DNA from: Pelagisphaera sp964404745 | Lineage (GTDB): Bacteria; Verrucomicrobiota; Verrucomicrobiia; Opitutales; Opitutaceae | DNA: 64,000 bases | Direction of reading: 5' to 3' | Assembly (NCBI GenBank): GCA_964404745.1 | Contig: CAYOLG010000018.1 | Coordinates: 22,525 to 86,524 of the forward strand | Part shown: one piece after another, positions 53,157 to 61,694 of the stretch | How the letters are laid out: each line of letters starts with the position of its first letter | Numbering within the stretch: position 1 is the stretch's first letter | Program-made: the position numbers and the translations under genes | Notes under the pieces: generated by a model | The model's input: only the letters and a program-made list of their open reading frames with translations | The model's database searches: none | Told to the model about the DNA's origin: nothing

Positions 53157-54537
53157 AGCGGGTAAATTCTTTGTGGAAGGTTAATCGAATGTCGCCAACG
53201 GGACCGTTACGCTGCTTGGCGATTATGAGGTCAGCTGAGTCCGCGGCTACCGAATGCTCGTCGCCAGCATCCTTGGGCCTAGCGAGCAACAACACCACAT
53301 CCGCGTCTTGCTCGATAGATCCAGATTCGCGGAGGTCGGAGAGTTTCGGTTGCCGTTTTTCTTTCTCTGAGTCACGGTTCAGCTGACTTAGAACAATCAC
53401 AGGAACGTTGAGTTCCTTGGCAAGGGTTTTTAAACCGCGGGAAATTTCCGATATCTGCTGTTCCCTCGGAATTTTGGGATCGGTACCGGTAAGCAACTGC
53501 AGGTAATCGACCACAATTAACCCCATATTTTCATTACGGGCCCAGATTCGGCGGGCCTTGGCCCGCAGCTGGTTTATCGTAACATGGCCAGAATCATCTA
53601 TCCAAAGGCGGGCATTCTTAAGTTCTTTGGCCGCCCGAGCCAAATCCTGTTGTTCTTCCTTGTTGACGAAGCCTTCGCGCAATCTTTGAGAGCTAACCTT
53701 GGCCCGGCTAGTGAGCAGGCGCATGGCCAGTTGCTCAGCGCTCATCTCCAGACTGAAGATCAAAGCGCCCGCGCCCTGACTACCAGGCTTTGACGGCAAG
53801 GCCACGGCTTCAGCAATATTCAGGGCCAAACTGGTTTTCCCCATCGACGGCCTCGCTGCCAAGACAACCATTTCCTGCGGATGCAGCCCGAATGTCATTT
53901 TATCGAGATCATCAAAGCCCGACGACAAGCCTGCCAACTCGCCGCGCTTGGCGATCAGTTTTTGCACGAGCTTGACCGCATCATCTACCGATTTCTTGAT
54001 CGGCTGGGACGTATCAGCCACCCGGTCATCGCTGATGGCGAAGATCTCCTTTTCGATATCGTCGATGAAATTCTCCAGCCCCCCGTCAACCTGAGGCTCG
54101 AAGCAACGCTTAACCGTTTTGGTAGCCGTGTGAATGAGTCGTCTTAGCAGATACTTTTCTCGGACGATATCAAGAAAGTAGGTTGCATGGGCAGTCGTTT
54201 CGATCTGCGTGGCCAGCTCAGCTACGTAAGTAGGTCCTCCGATCTCCTCAAGCTCCCCACGCGTATTCAGCTCTTCAACCAGAATCCTGGCATCGAGCAT
54301 CGACTTCTGCTCGAATACATCGACGCCCGTCTTGTAAATCAGCTGATGGGCTGGGCTGTAGAACGCTTCGCCCGGAAGCTTCTGGGCCATGCATCGAGAG
54401 ATGACTTCGGCGGGATCAATCAGGCAAGCTGCCAACAACCCCTTTTCCGCATCCAAGCTATGAGGCAACGACCGACCCGAGGCCCCGGAATCTATCGGGA
54501 CGTTGAGCGTGCTGCTATTGGACGGCTTAAACGGCAT
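53137..54537 (-). CDS. dnaB: Replicative DNA helicase DnaB
   Basis: A 466-residue hexameric helicase. The N-terminal primase-interacting domain (LPHSLDAEKGLLAACLID) is followed by the RecA-like motor: Walker A ARPSMGKTSLA, Walker B GLIVVDYLQLL, the DnaB signature SQLNRDSEKEKRQPKLSDLR and arginine-finger region DIRLTFHKEFTRF. No intein is present. It follows rplI by 24 bases in the rpsF-ssb-rplI-dnaB order seen across bacteria. Confidence 0.96.
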   Translation of the reverse strand: MPFKPSNSSTLNVPIDSGASGRSLPHSLDAEKGLLAACLIDPAEVISRCMAQKLPGEAFYSPAHQLIYKTGVDVFEQKSMLDARILVEELNTRGELEEIGGPTYVAELATQIETTAHATYFLDIVREKYLLRRLIHTATKTVKRCFEPQVDGGLENFIDDIEKEIFAISDDRVADTSQPIKKSVDDAVKLVQKLIAKRGELAGLSSGFDDLDKMTFGLHPQEMVVLAARPSMGKTSLALNIAEAVALPSKPGSQGAGALIFSLEMSAEQLAMRLLTSRAKVSSQRLREGFVNKEEQQDLARAAKELKNARLWIDDSGHVTINQLRAKARRIWARNENMGLIVVDYLQLLTGTDPKIPREQQISEISRGLKTLAKELNVPVIVLSQLNRDSEKEKRQPKLSDLRESGSIEQDADVVLLLARPKDAGDEHSVAADSADLIIAKQRNGPVGDIRLTFHKEFTRFENFME

Positions 54538-54561
54538 GACCTATTAAGCCATCAATGCGTT

Positions 54562-55077
54562 TCAGTCTTCGGAAGCAGCTGCTTCCTCTTCTTCGCCTTC
54601 CGCAGACTCTTCGACAATCGGGTTTTCAGAAACCACGTCGAATCGGAGAATGGCTTCGACATCTTGGTACACCTTTATGCTTACCGTATGCTGGCCAAGC
54701 TCCTTAATTGGAGCGTGAAGCTGAACTTGCTTGCGGGCGAGGCTTTCGAATCCGCATTCAACCAGCTTCTCGTGAACATTGATTGCGGTGACCGCTCCAA
54801 ACATCTTGCCAGACTCGCCTGTTTTAACCGCGATTGCGAAATGCGTCTCGGCAATCTTGGCAGCTTGAGCCCTGGCGTCCTCGAGATTCTTAGCTTCGCG
54901 CTCTGTCCGACGGACTTTCAAAGCCTCGATTTGCTTGCGGTTAGCCCGGGTAACCGGAATCGCAAACTTTCTGGGAAGAAGGTAATTTCTGGCGTATCCC
55001 GCCTTTACGGTGACCTGGTCGCCTTCCGCGCCCAGAGAATCCACCGGCTGGATGAGTAGTACTTCGCTTGTTGCCAT
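54562..55077 (-). CDS. rplI: 50S ribosomal protein bL9
   Basis: A 171-residue ribosomal protein. The N-terminal signature VTVKAGYARNYLLPRKFAIP, the long central helix (IEALKVRRTEREAKNLEDAR) and the C-terminal domain are all visible. An acidic extension of about 20 residues (EESAEGEEEEAAASED) goes beyond the usual 150 residues and is typical of this phylum. Confidence 0.95.
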   Translation of the reverse strand: MATSEVLLIQPVDSLGAEGDQVTVKAGYARNYLLPRKFAIPVTRANRKQIEALKVRRTEREAKNLEDARAQAAKIAETHFAIAVKTGESGKMFGAVTAINVHEKLVECGFESLARKQVQLHAPIKELGQHTVSIKVYQDVEAILRFDVVSENPIVEESAEGEEEEAAASED

Positions 55078-55109
55078 AATAAAGTTAGGTTCAAATTCAG
55101 ATTGATGAT

Positions 55110-55544
55110 TTAGAAGGGGACGTCTTCTTCGATGTCCTCGCTCTTCTGAGAAGGAGCTGATGAGGCTGGACGGGCTTCGGGAACGGAATCGCTTGAGTAA
55201 GCGCCACCTTCGCCGCGCTGGCTAATCAATTGCATGTTTTCCAAGACGACCTTCATCTTGCTTCGCTTTTCTCCATCCTTATTTTCCCACGTATCCAATT
55301 TTAGTCTACCCTCGACAAACAGGGGGTTTCCTTTGGCAACGTACTTCGAAATCGTCTCTGCTTGACGTCCCCAAGCCTCGACGTCGACAAAGGTCGTTTC
55401 CTCTTGGCGCTCCCCGTTCGTGTTATTGTAGATACGATTTACTGCCATGCCGAATTGGCAAACCGGAGTGCCTGACGGAGTCGTTCTTATTTCCGGATCG
55501 CGGGTCAGGTTTCCCATCAAGTAGACTTTATTGAAATTCGGCAT
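55110..55544 (-). CDS. ssb: Single-stranded DNA-binding protein
   Basis: A 144-residue OB-fold protein: NKVYLMGNLTRDPEIRTTPS, FVDVEAWGRQAETISKYV, GRLKLDTWENKDGEKRSKMK, and a flexible linker ending in the acidic tip DIEEDVPF that recruits replication partners. It lies between rpsF and rplI; rpsR, often next to it, is absent (only 32 bases separate ssb and rplI). Confidence 0.96.
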   Translation of the reverse strand: MPNFNKVYLMGNLTRDPEIRTTPSGTPVCQFGMAVNRIYNNTNGERQEETTFVDVEAWGRQAETISKYVAKGNPLFVEGRLKLDTWENKDGEKRSKMKVVLENMQLISQRGEGGAYSSDSVPEARPASSAPSQKSEDIEEDVPF

Positions 55545-55577
55545 AGGTCTTTAGATTGAGGCGGATTGATTCAGGGG

Positions 55578-55862
55578 TTAGACCCGTTGAATCATCTTGT
55601 GGGAGACCAGTTTGTTCAAGCGCAGTTTTTCAAGAATCTTTTCTGGAAGATCCGATCCGCCTGAAATCCGGTACTGGGCATAAATGCCTGATTCGTAGCG
55701 ACGATCCGCAGTTCGGGCGAAATCCTGTTTTCCCAGGTTCTCCGAGTCGCTAATTTCCGCGCCCGCGCTCTCGAGCTCGCCTTTGAGTCCATCGACGAGT
55801 TCGTCAATGCTCTCTTCACGTCCTCGAGTATCGAGTATAAACGTTGCCTTATAGTTGGCCAT
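55578..55862 (-). CDS. rpsF: 30S ribosomal protein bS6
   Basis: A 94-residue ribosomal protein: NYKATFILDTRGREESIDEL, a central LGKQDFARTADRRYESGIYAQYR strand pair (residues split around FAR), and KILEKLRLNKLVSHKMIQRV. Its start overlaps the pth stop by 14 bases. It leads the rpsF-ssb-rplI-dnaB block. Confidence 0.93.
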   Translation of the reverse strand: MANYKATFILDTRGREESIDELVDGLKGELESAGAEISDSENLGKQDFARTADRRYESGIYAQYRISGGSDLPEKILEKLRLNKLVSHKMIQRV

Positions 55863-56460
55863 CTTCTCTTTGCTTGGTTTTAGGTTTTCGATTTATAAAA
55901 TTCATCGCCTTCTCCGCCCCCTCTTTCAAGAGTTGGTCGAGGCAGTCAACATAACGCTCCATGGAAGCGCTCATCTTAGTTTCATCCTCTTCACTGAATT
56001 TTCCCAGCACGTAATCTGCCAAATCTATTTCTTTGGGCTTTTTCTGGCCAATACCAATACGAACTCGGGTGAAATTGGGCTTCAGCCGGTCAATTATATC
56101 GCTTAGCCCGTTGTGACCACCCGGACCACCGCGAGAGCTGATTTTAACTTCCCCGACTTCCAAATTTATTTCGTCGTAAACGACGATGACTTCCTCAGGA
56201 GGTATCCTGTAGTAGCTGCAAACTTTCTGGAGGCAAACCCCACTGTTATTCATAAATGTCGTGGGTTTTGCCAGATAGACTTTTTTTGAGCAGTCTTCCT
56301 CGAACAGGGCGATTTCTCCCTTCAGTTTGCGATTCCTCTGCCATTCATCGGCGCCTTTGGCCCGAGCAAATTGGTCGAGCACCCTAAACCCTATGTTATG
56401 ACGCGTCTTCTCATACGCGGCTCCAGGATTTCCGAGTCCGACGATCAGTCGAAATCGCAT
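55849..56460 (-). CDS. pth: Peptidyl-tRNA hydrolase
   Basis: A 203-residue enzyme that recycles peptidyl-tRNA. Catalytic His in GAAYEKTRHNIGFRVLD, the KPTTFMNNSG motif, the Asp in VIVVYDEINLEVG, and GGPGGHNGLSDI complete the active site. It lies downstream of rplY, with a terminator between, and overlaps rpsF by 14 bases. rplY-pth adjacency is common in bacteria. Confidence 0.95.
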   Translation of the reverse strand: MRFRLIVGLGNPGAAYEKTRHNIGFRVLDQFARAKGADEWQRNRKLKGEIALFEEDCSKKVYLAKPTTFMNNSGVCLQKVCSYYRIPPEEVIVVYDEINLEVGEVKISSRGGPGGHNGLSDIIDRLKPNFTRVRIGIGQKKPKEIDLADYVLGKFSEEDETKMSASMERYVDCLDQLLKEGAEKAMNFINRKPKTKQREDGQL

Positions 56461-56493
56461 CGGTAATTAGAATGAAACGTTGATTTTAAAGAA

Positions 56494-56529
56494 CAAAAAA
56501 GCGAATGGCAGCCGAAAACCGCCATCCGC
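56494..56529 (-). terminator. Rho-independent terminator of rplY
   Basis: On the minus strand a 9-bp stem GCGGATGGC/GCCATTCGC (one G-U pair) with an 11-base loop is followed by TTTTTTG. It lies 16 bases after the rplY stop and before pth, which should therefore use partial readthrough or its own promoter. Confidence 0.88.
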
Positions 56530-56544
56530 GAAATGGAAATCCAC

Positions 56545-57099
56545 TTACACAATAACCGTGAAAACGGGTTGCTCTGCATGGTCCAGATATTCGACTCCTA
56601 CGAGCTCGGGCAACTCTTTGATGTGAATAAGATCGCCCACTTTGAGCTTGCTGACATCGCAATCGACGTAGTCTGGAATGTTTTTCGGTAGAGCCCGAAC
56701 GGCTACGGAGTGAGTCACGCATTCCAACGTGCCATTCTCGTTCTTGACCCCCCAAGGCTCCCCTCGGGCATGAACGGGAACCTCCAGAACGACCGATTCA
56801 TCTTCTGCGACTTCACGAAAATCTACGTGAAGAAATTTGTCGGTGATCGGGTGCCGCTGAATCTCCTGAATAACTGAAGTACTCACTTTCCCTTCACCGC
56901 TCTTGATTTTTACAAGCGGCGTACTGTTGCCTATAACCCGCAAAGCGACCGTCAGTTCCCGGGAATCGACACTCAGTTCAGTGGGCTCCTTTGATTTGCC
57001 ATAAGAGACCGCGGGTACTTTGCCTTCTTTTCTCAACCGACTGGACGGTCCGGTACCCGTTTCCTCCCGAGGTGTGACGTTAATTGTAAGATCCTTCAT
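56545..57099 (-). CDS. rplY: 50S ribosomal protein bL25 (Ctc form)
   Basis: A 184-residue two-domain bL25/TL5 protein that binds 5S rRNA. It begins KDLTINVTPREETGTGPSSR, followed by LRKEGKVPAVSYG; the C-terminal beta domain (LPKNIPDYVDCDVSKLKVGD) is the Ctc extension. ATG 57099 is chosen because the 28 codons upstream do not match the family. The region 57100-57271 holds its promoter. Confidence 0.94.
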   Translation of the reverse strand: MKDLTINVTPREETGTGPSSRLRKEGKVPAVSYGKSKEPTELSVDSRELTVALRVIGNSTPLVKIKSGEGKVSTSVIQEIQRHPITDKFLHVDFREVAEDESVVLEVPVHARGEPWGVKNENGTLECVTHSVAVRALPKNIPDYVDCDVSKLKVGDLIHIKELPELVGVEYLDHAEQPVFTVIV

Positions 57100-57271
57100 T
57101 TCCTTGAAAATTGAGCTACTCTTGGCATCGGGCCATTGAAGAGAGCGAGAGACCGTAAGAGGGGATTTACGGAAATCAATCAAAAGTTTTACTGCTCTCG
57201 ATTTTTCTTCCTTGCGGGCAATCTAAGAGTTGACAAGGGCCGAACAACCCGGCTTTTTCCTCCCCCATCGT

Positions 57272-57532
<261 letters not shown>

Positions 57533-57586
57533 AAACTAATCAACCGTCCTAATGCAGACCGGCTTTTGGGATCCCAGCAAAAATGA

Positions 57587-57660
57587 ACATGCCGGGACGT
57601 TGCGCTCCGCCCTTGAAACCATTGCGAATGGGTGGAGCTCGATCTCCGGGCGAGCTTGAT
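57587..57660. repeat. REP-like palindrome segment after the tRNA scar
   Basis: CCATT-gcg-AATGG (about 57619-57631) and AGCTCG-atctccggg-CGAGCT (57636-57656) lie side by side in the gap between the tRNA scar and the DUF456 gene. The rest of this gap (57533-57723) has no supportable gene. Confidence 0.45.
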
Positions 57661-57723
57661 CAGACGCCGATTCGCTCAGGGGGAACACAAACTGTGACCG
57701 AGAATGTCCCGCTGCCATTCTTT

Positions 57724-58344
57724 CTAAGCCTCTATTTCTCTCAGCTCCTCAACTTCCAATGCAGATTCCTCGTCTCCAGGGTCAAGTACGCCATCAAAAA
57801 CGAGCGCCCCAATCATCATGAGAAAGACCACCATTCGTCCTACTATCGAGAGTCCAAACCCCAACCCAGCGCCTAGGCCAGACTTGGCTGCTTCTTTCGG
57901 ATGTCTCCGAGCCCAGGTCAGCTCGCAGATCACTGCCCCGATAACGGGTCCGATCAGAATTCCAATGATCCCGAAAAAAAGGCCTATCATACCTCCCACT
58001 AAGGCTCCAAATATTCCCCATTTAGTTCCTCCGAACCATTTTGACCCGAGAGCTGTCGCGAAAAAATCGACGACTCTGTCCAGCACCATGAAAGCGCCAA
58101 GGGCGCCAATGCTCGACCACGCGAATATATCTGGCAGCATGAGTTTGTGAACCAAGGCCCCCAGAAAGAAAACGATGGCTCCGGGAATGACTGGGACAAA
58201 TACACCCACTAGCCCCAATGCCGCTGCAGACACCAGAAGTCCCCACGCAATGGTGAGCCAAATCCACGGCCAGGCAACGCCCCACCAATCAGCAATGTGG
58301 CTCATCCAATCACTCCAGAATCCACCCGCGATCAGAATTTCCAT
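57724..58344 (-). CDS. DUF456 membrane protein
   Basis: A 206-residue protein with about five hydrophobic segments rich in Gly (GLVGVFVPVIPGAIVFFLGA; GGTKWGIFGALVGGMIGLFF; GPVIGAVICE), the signature of the DUF456 family of unknown function, and an acidic cytoplasmic C-terminus (DPGDEESALEVEELREIEA). ATG 58344 is chosen; the upstream sequence disappears 14 bases later into the N-gap, so a longer N-terminus cannot be excluded. Confidence 0.85.
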   Translation of the reverse strand: MEILIAGGFWSDWMSHIADWWGVAWPWIWLTIAWGLLVSAAALGLVGVFVPVIPGAIVFFLGALVHKLMLPDIFAWSSIGALGAFMVLDRVVDFFATALGSKWFGGTKWGIFGALVGGMIGLFFGIIGILIGPVIGAVICELTWARRHPKEAAKSGLGAGLGFGLSIVGRMVVFLMMIGALVFDGVLDPGDEESALEVEELREIEA

Positions 58345-58357
58345 AGCTATCTCTTCA

Positions 58358-58457
58358 NNNNNNNNNNNNNNNNNNNNNNNNNNNNNNNNNNNNNNNNNNN
58401 NNNNNNNNNNNNNNNNNNNNNNNNNNNNNNNNNNNNNNNNNNNNNNNNNNNNNNNNN
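58358..58457. other. Assembly gap, 100 N
   Basis: A run of exactly 100 N, a placeholder of unknown true length. Unlike the first gap, flanking bases show no overlap. It hides the DUF456 promoter and most of whatever gene ends at 58513. Confidence 0.98.
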
Positions 58458-58513
58458 GCCCTCTCGGCAAAGCAAAAGTTGCAGCCGAGACTCAGACTCT
58501 CTACGACACCTGA
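58458..58513 (+). CDS. Possible 3' end of a gene lost in the gap
   Basis: Just after the gap one frame reads PLGKAKVAAETQTLYDT then TGA, a plausible charged C-terminal tail, and the next gene starts four bases later, as in a tight operon. There is too little sequence to name a family, and chance is a real alternative. Confidence 0.3.
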
Positions 58514-58517
58514 TTCT

Positions 58518-58763
58518 ATGCCGCGACCTATTGGATGGACAAAAAAAGATCCCGAGCTGGGAAAACTGAAAATCGAAGCCCGTTTTTTCGGGCCCCAGCT
58601 AACCTTCCATCGGCAAGCCGGCAGATTCGAATCTTGGGAAACGTTCACCCCGGACGAGGAAGACTGGGATAGATTGAATGAGCTGGCCGAAAACAAGTAT
58701 CGACGGGGCAAAGTGCAGGAAAAGCAAATGCGTATCATACAGGCTCGGGGCGAAAAGCTATGA
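58518..58763 (+). CDS. Small charged protein of unknown function (81 aa)
   Basis: Starting at ATG 58518, an 81-residue soluble protein rich in Glu, Lys, Arg and Trp: MPRPIGWTKKDPELGKLKIE, FHRQAGRFESWETFTPDEED, then a helical basic tail (NKYRRGKVQEKQMRIIQARG). I do not recognise a family. The strong amphipathic composition and codon pattern support coding. Its stop overlaps the convergent membrane-protein gene by 6 bases. Confidence 0.6.
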   Translation: MPRPIGWTKKDPELGKLKIEARFFGPQLTFHRQAGRFESWETFTPDEEDWDRLNELAENKYRRGKVQEKQMRIIQARGEKL

Positions 58764-59282
58764 TGTTGCCACACGGGTGTTGCGAGGCCAATAAAACGCG
58801 GCCGTAGCCCCGCAAACGACCCAGGAGACCACGGCGGCGATTGCATAGAACGATCCGATCATGCCCGGGGCCGATTGGATAATCCAGGTTCTCAGGTCAA
58901 TTGGATACAGACGCAGAATGTCGTAAACAGGTGGACGCATCAACGACTCTATTACGACATCCTGCTCTAGCGACAGGGCTTGATAAGCTAGGTAGAGGCT
59001 AATGCTGGTGGCCAACGCCACTTGGTTGAAGGCCATCCTTCGGCCCTGTGACCGATCCCCTTTCTGGCTGGCGAATTTTCGAAACCGGAGCTCCAGGAGT
59101 CCGTGCCCTCCGATAACCAGAGAAATGAGGATCCCCGGCAGAGAGCCCGCAAATAGGGAAAGCAAAAGCGATACCGCCCCGGCAAAAACCAGGCTCCAGC
59201 CATTGATTCCCGACAAGGCAAAGAACCAACGGTCTTTGTTGCCATCTTCTCCTCGCCTGTCCCGATGATCGCAGCTCGCCAT
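58758..59282 (-). CDS. Four-helix membrane protein of unknown function
   Basis: A 174-residue protein with a charged N-terminus (DHRDRRGEDGNKDR) and four hydrophobic segments (GWSLVFAGAVSLLLSLFAGS; LPGILISLVIGGHGLLEL; VALATSISLYLAYQALSL; MIGSFYAIAAVVSWVVCGA). The loop between helices three and four (VIESLMRPPVYDILRLYPID) probably faces the periplasm. No family recognised. Confidence 0.7.
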   Translation of the reverse strand: MASCDHRDRRGEDGNKDRWFFALSGINGWSLVFAGAVSLLLSLFAGSLPGILISLVIGGHGLLELRFRKFASQKGDRSQGRRMAFNQVALATSISLYLAYQALSLEQDVVIESLMRPPVYDILRLYPIDLRTWIIQSAPGMIGSFYAIAAVVSWVVCGATAAFYWPRNTRVATS

Positions 59283-59464
59283 CTCAACTCAATTGCCCGA
59301 TCAAGACCTTTCTTGACCACCGTTGGGAGGTTATCGTCTGCAAGCGGCCGATACTCAATTTAAAAGCGGTTGATCATGCAGGAACATACCCGATTATGCG
59401 TCCGTGTACAAGGCTAGCCCATCATTCGAATCCCCAAGCATCGTCACGCCCGACGATCCTGAGG

Positions 59465-60276
59465 TAGCCGCGAGCGAACTGCCGCCCTCTCCGCAGGTGT
59501 TTGGAAAGCTAGGTAAGCTGTTGATAGACCCGAACGGGTCTAAATGACATTACCGAACTGGTAAATACCGACGCTACTCTCACAGCTCGCGTTCTGAAAT
59601 TGAGCAAGAGTGCCGCTTTCGCTCAGGGTATGGCGATTGACAATCTCGATGACGCCATCAACCGCGTCGGCTTTCGCGAAGTCTTCAAATTGGTCGGTGT
59701 GGCCGCCGCTTAAGACCTATTCACCGTGTAAAACCGGACCTACCAAATATCCGGTACGCGTCTGTGGGAAAACACTCTGGCCTGTGGACTTGCCATGGAC
59801 CAGTTCGCCGGCAAACTCGGCTACGACGAGCAAGACATGTACACGCTTGGACTTTTGAGATCCATCGGCAAAATGGAGATCGATCTCTGCCTCTCTTACA
59901 AAGGGAACGCTCCTCACTACCCGATCGACGAGCAGCTTCCAATATTGGAATGGGAACCGAGCATAATTGGAATCACCAACCCCAAGGTCGCCAGTTTCCT
60001 GCTAGCCTCTTGGAATTTCTCTGAAGCCACCGCCCAGTCGATCCAGCGCCAGTATCTGGATAGGGATCCCGATAGTTGCAGCCAGGAATCTCGCCTCCTC
60101 AATCTGGCTTGCTTTATCGTCGAGAAAATCGACAGTGGGTTGCCAGGGGAATCTGGATACTGGAAGCCAGTCGCATCCTATCGCTAAGCCTCGGGCTGCA
60201 CGTCAACGATCTCAAACATGTTCTGGGAAGCGTTCGCGGGCGTCTCGACGAGATCCTGAAAAACATCAACGATTAG
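59465..60276 (+). pseudogene. HDOD-domain protein, broken by stops and frameshifts
   Basis: Segments match HDOD regulatory domains: FGKLGKLLIDPN, DITELVNTDATLTARVLKLS, NRVGFREVFKLVGVAAA, then WENTLACGLAMDQFAGKLGY and YTLGLLRSIGKMEIDL. The main frame has TAA codons at 59711 and 59729, an upstream frameshift near 59530-59545 and a downstream one near 60150-60175, after which ILEASRILSLSLGLHVNDLK ends in a stop at 60274. HDOD proteins are signalling or adaptor modules, usually acting with chemotaxis or second-messenger systems. The gap 59283-59464 shows nothing I can support. Confidence 0.82.
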
Positions 60277-60283
60277 GTCCAAT

Positions 60284-60877
60284 TCAGGCCCCACTAACCT
60301 CAGCGGCCTCGTCTTCGGGTTCTTCCGAATCTCCCTCCGAACTGGGTTCTTGCGAATCACCTGGATCGGCCGCTTCCACGGGTTCAGCATAGTCGTTTTC
60401 CCCGGGGGCATCCCTGTCAATACTATCAGGCTCGATCTCTTTTGCCGCCATTTCGGTGTCTGATCCGTCTTTCTCGCTGCCTTTGCCACCCAAGGCTAGG
60501 TTGCCACCTTCGAGCATAGCCCCCTCAATCACGGCTTTGAGATCGTCTCTGAGGAAATCGACGATCTTTTTGGCAATCTGCGGAAGGTCTTCTTTGACCG
60601 GCGAGACCTGAACATACTCGAAACGGCGATCGGAACTGGGAAGTTTCACATTGAAGAGCATGCAATCCCCTTGCTCGTCTCGATAGACCGACTTGATGCC
60701 CACGATACACCATACCGACGCTCCGGAAACGGGCGGATACAAGTAAATATCTAGCTGCTTGCCACCAAGATCAATAAAGCGAGTGAACCGCATTTCGTTA
60801 CGGTCGCTCGCCTCTTCCAAATAGCGCGTGATCGCTTTTTCAATCGCTTCCGCGATTTCTATGGCTGTGACATTCAT
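60284..60877 (-). CDS. Soluble protein with acidic tail, unknown function
   Basis: A 197-residue protein. Residues 1 to about 125 form an ordered alpha/beta domain (TAIEIAEAIEKAITRYLEEA; GKQLDIYLYPPVSGASVWC; VSPVKEDLPQIAKKIVDFLR), followed by a short Gly-rich stretch and about 55 residues dominated by Asp, Glu and Ser (SSEGDSEEPEDEAAEVSGA). The tail suggests a flexible, highly negative region. Family not recognised. It converges on the HDOD pseudogene with 7 bases between. Confidence 0.65.
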   Translation of the reverse strand: MNVTAIEIAEAIEKAITRYLEEASDRNEMRFTRFIDLGGKQLDIYLYPPVSGASVWCIVGIKSVYRDEQGDCMLFNVKLPSSDRRFEYVQVSPVKEDLPQIAKKIVDFLRDDLKAVIEGAMLEGGNLALGGKGSEKDGSDTEMAAKEIEPDSIDRDAPGENDYAEPVEAADPGDSQEPSSEGDSEEPEDEAAEVSGA

Positions 60878-61049
60878 AGTCTTTCGATAGAACCAGTGCT
60901 AATACCCAAATCGATTTATGAAAAGCGCGAAATCGATCCCTTAGTCTTGCGGAGCAACTGGCTTTAGTATCATGGGCCACCTTTGTGGCGGTGACCGGTC
61001 CCCAGGAGCAAAATCGATTACCACTAACGACACGATTTCATTTTTTTGC

Positions 61050-61113
61050 GTAGGGCCGTCGCTTGCGCCGACCGATATCCTAATTGCGCGGTCGCCGAGA
61101 GCGACGACCCTAC
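61050..61113. repeat. GTAG-footed REP/BIME-like inverted repeat
   Basis: Left arm 61050-61073 starts GTAGGGCCGTCGCTTGCGCC; the right arm (61090-61113), read on the opposite strand, starts GTAGGGTCGTCGCTCTCGGC. The 24-base arms match at 20 positions around a 16-base centre. Each arm has GTAG at its foot. A further GTCCC/GGGAC hairpin lies near 61189-61203. They occupy the 411-bp gap 60878-61288, where I see no gene. Proximity to the RAYT gene 2 kb away suggests mobilisation by it. Confidence 0.72.
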
Positions 61114-61288
61114 AAATTTCGGAGGTAATGCGTACCCACCACCACAACCCCAATCCAATGGTGGAGCCGATTGCGTGTCGGGCGTAGTCCCGCGCTGGGA
61201 CAAAGACAGATCCTCGATCGGCGGCGAAACTACGTGCGATTGAACCGATACCCACCGACCTCCCATAGAGAATTCACTCGGTCTCGGG

Positions 61289-61648
61289 TCATTCGTCTTT
61301 CGCAATAGCTCGAGAGATTTCCGCCGTTAGATCGGCGAAATCCAATCCTGGAATTTCCGAAGCCTGTCGCGGGCGTCCATTGATGCCGTAAATCGCATTG
61401 AGAAAGCCAATCAATACAAGCCCCATAGAAACGGCCATATTTCCAACCCTATACTGAAACCACATACCGAATACGAATAGCAACGCCCCCAAAGCGATAT
61501 AAACCCCCTGCAACAAGGGAGAAAATGTTTTGACCTTGAGCGTTCTGATATCGTCCGGCTCTATTTGCGTACCATCTTGGCTAATACGCTGTTGGCAAAG
61601 CTCTACACCCGCTTTTATAACGCGATTCTCAATACAGGATTTGGCCAT
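61289..61648 (-). CDS. Small two-helix membrane protein (119 aa)
   Basis: A 119-residue protein with an N-terminal soluble segment (NRVIKAGVELCQQRISQDGT), two adjacent hydrophobic helices (LLQGVYIALGALLFVFGMWF and MAVSMGLVLIGFLNAIYGI) and a short cytoplasmic C-terminal tail (IPGLDFADLTAEISRAIAKD). No family recognised. It lies downstream of the nucleoside transporter on the same strand, 46 bases away, possibly in one unit. Confidence 0.65.
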   Translation of the reverse strand: MAKSCIENRVIKAGVELCQQRISQDGTQIEPDDIRTLKVKTFSPLLQGVYIALGALLFVFGMWFQYRVGNMAVSMGLVLIGFLNAIYGINGRPRQASEIPGLDFADLTAEISRAIAKDE

Positions 61649-61694
61649 CTCGCTAGTTCAAATGGCAATCGCCCGCAAGTCAATCGATCCCTTT

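Noticed and set aside
58355..58846. Minus-strand open frame across the second N-gap
   Set aside because: It relies on undefined bases and overlaps a better plus-strand small gene.
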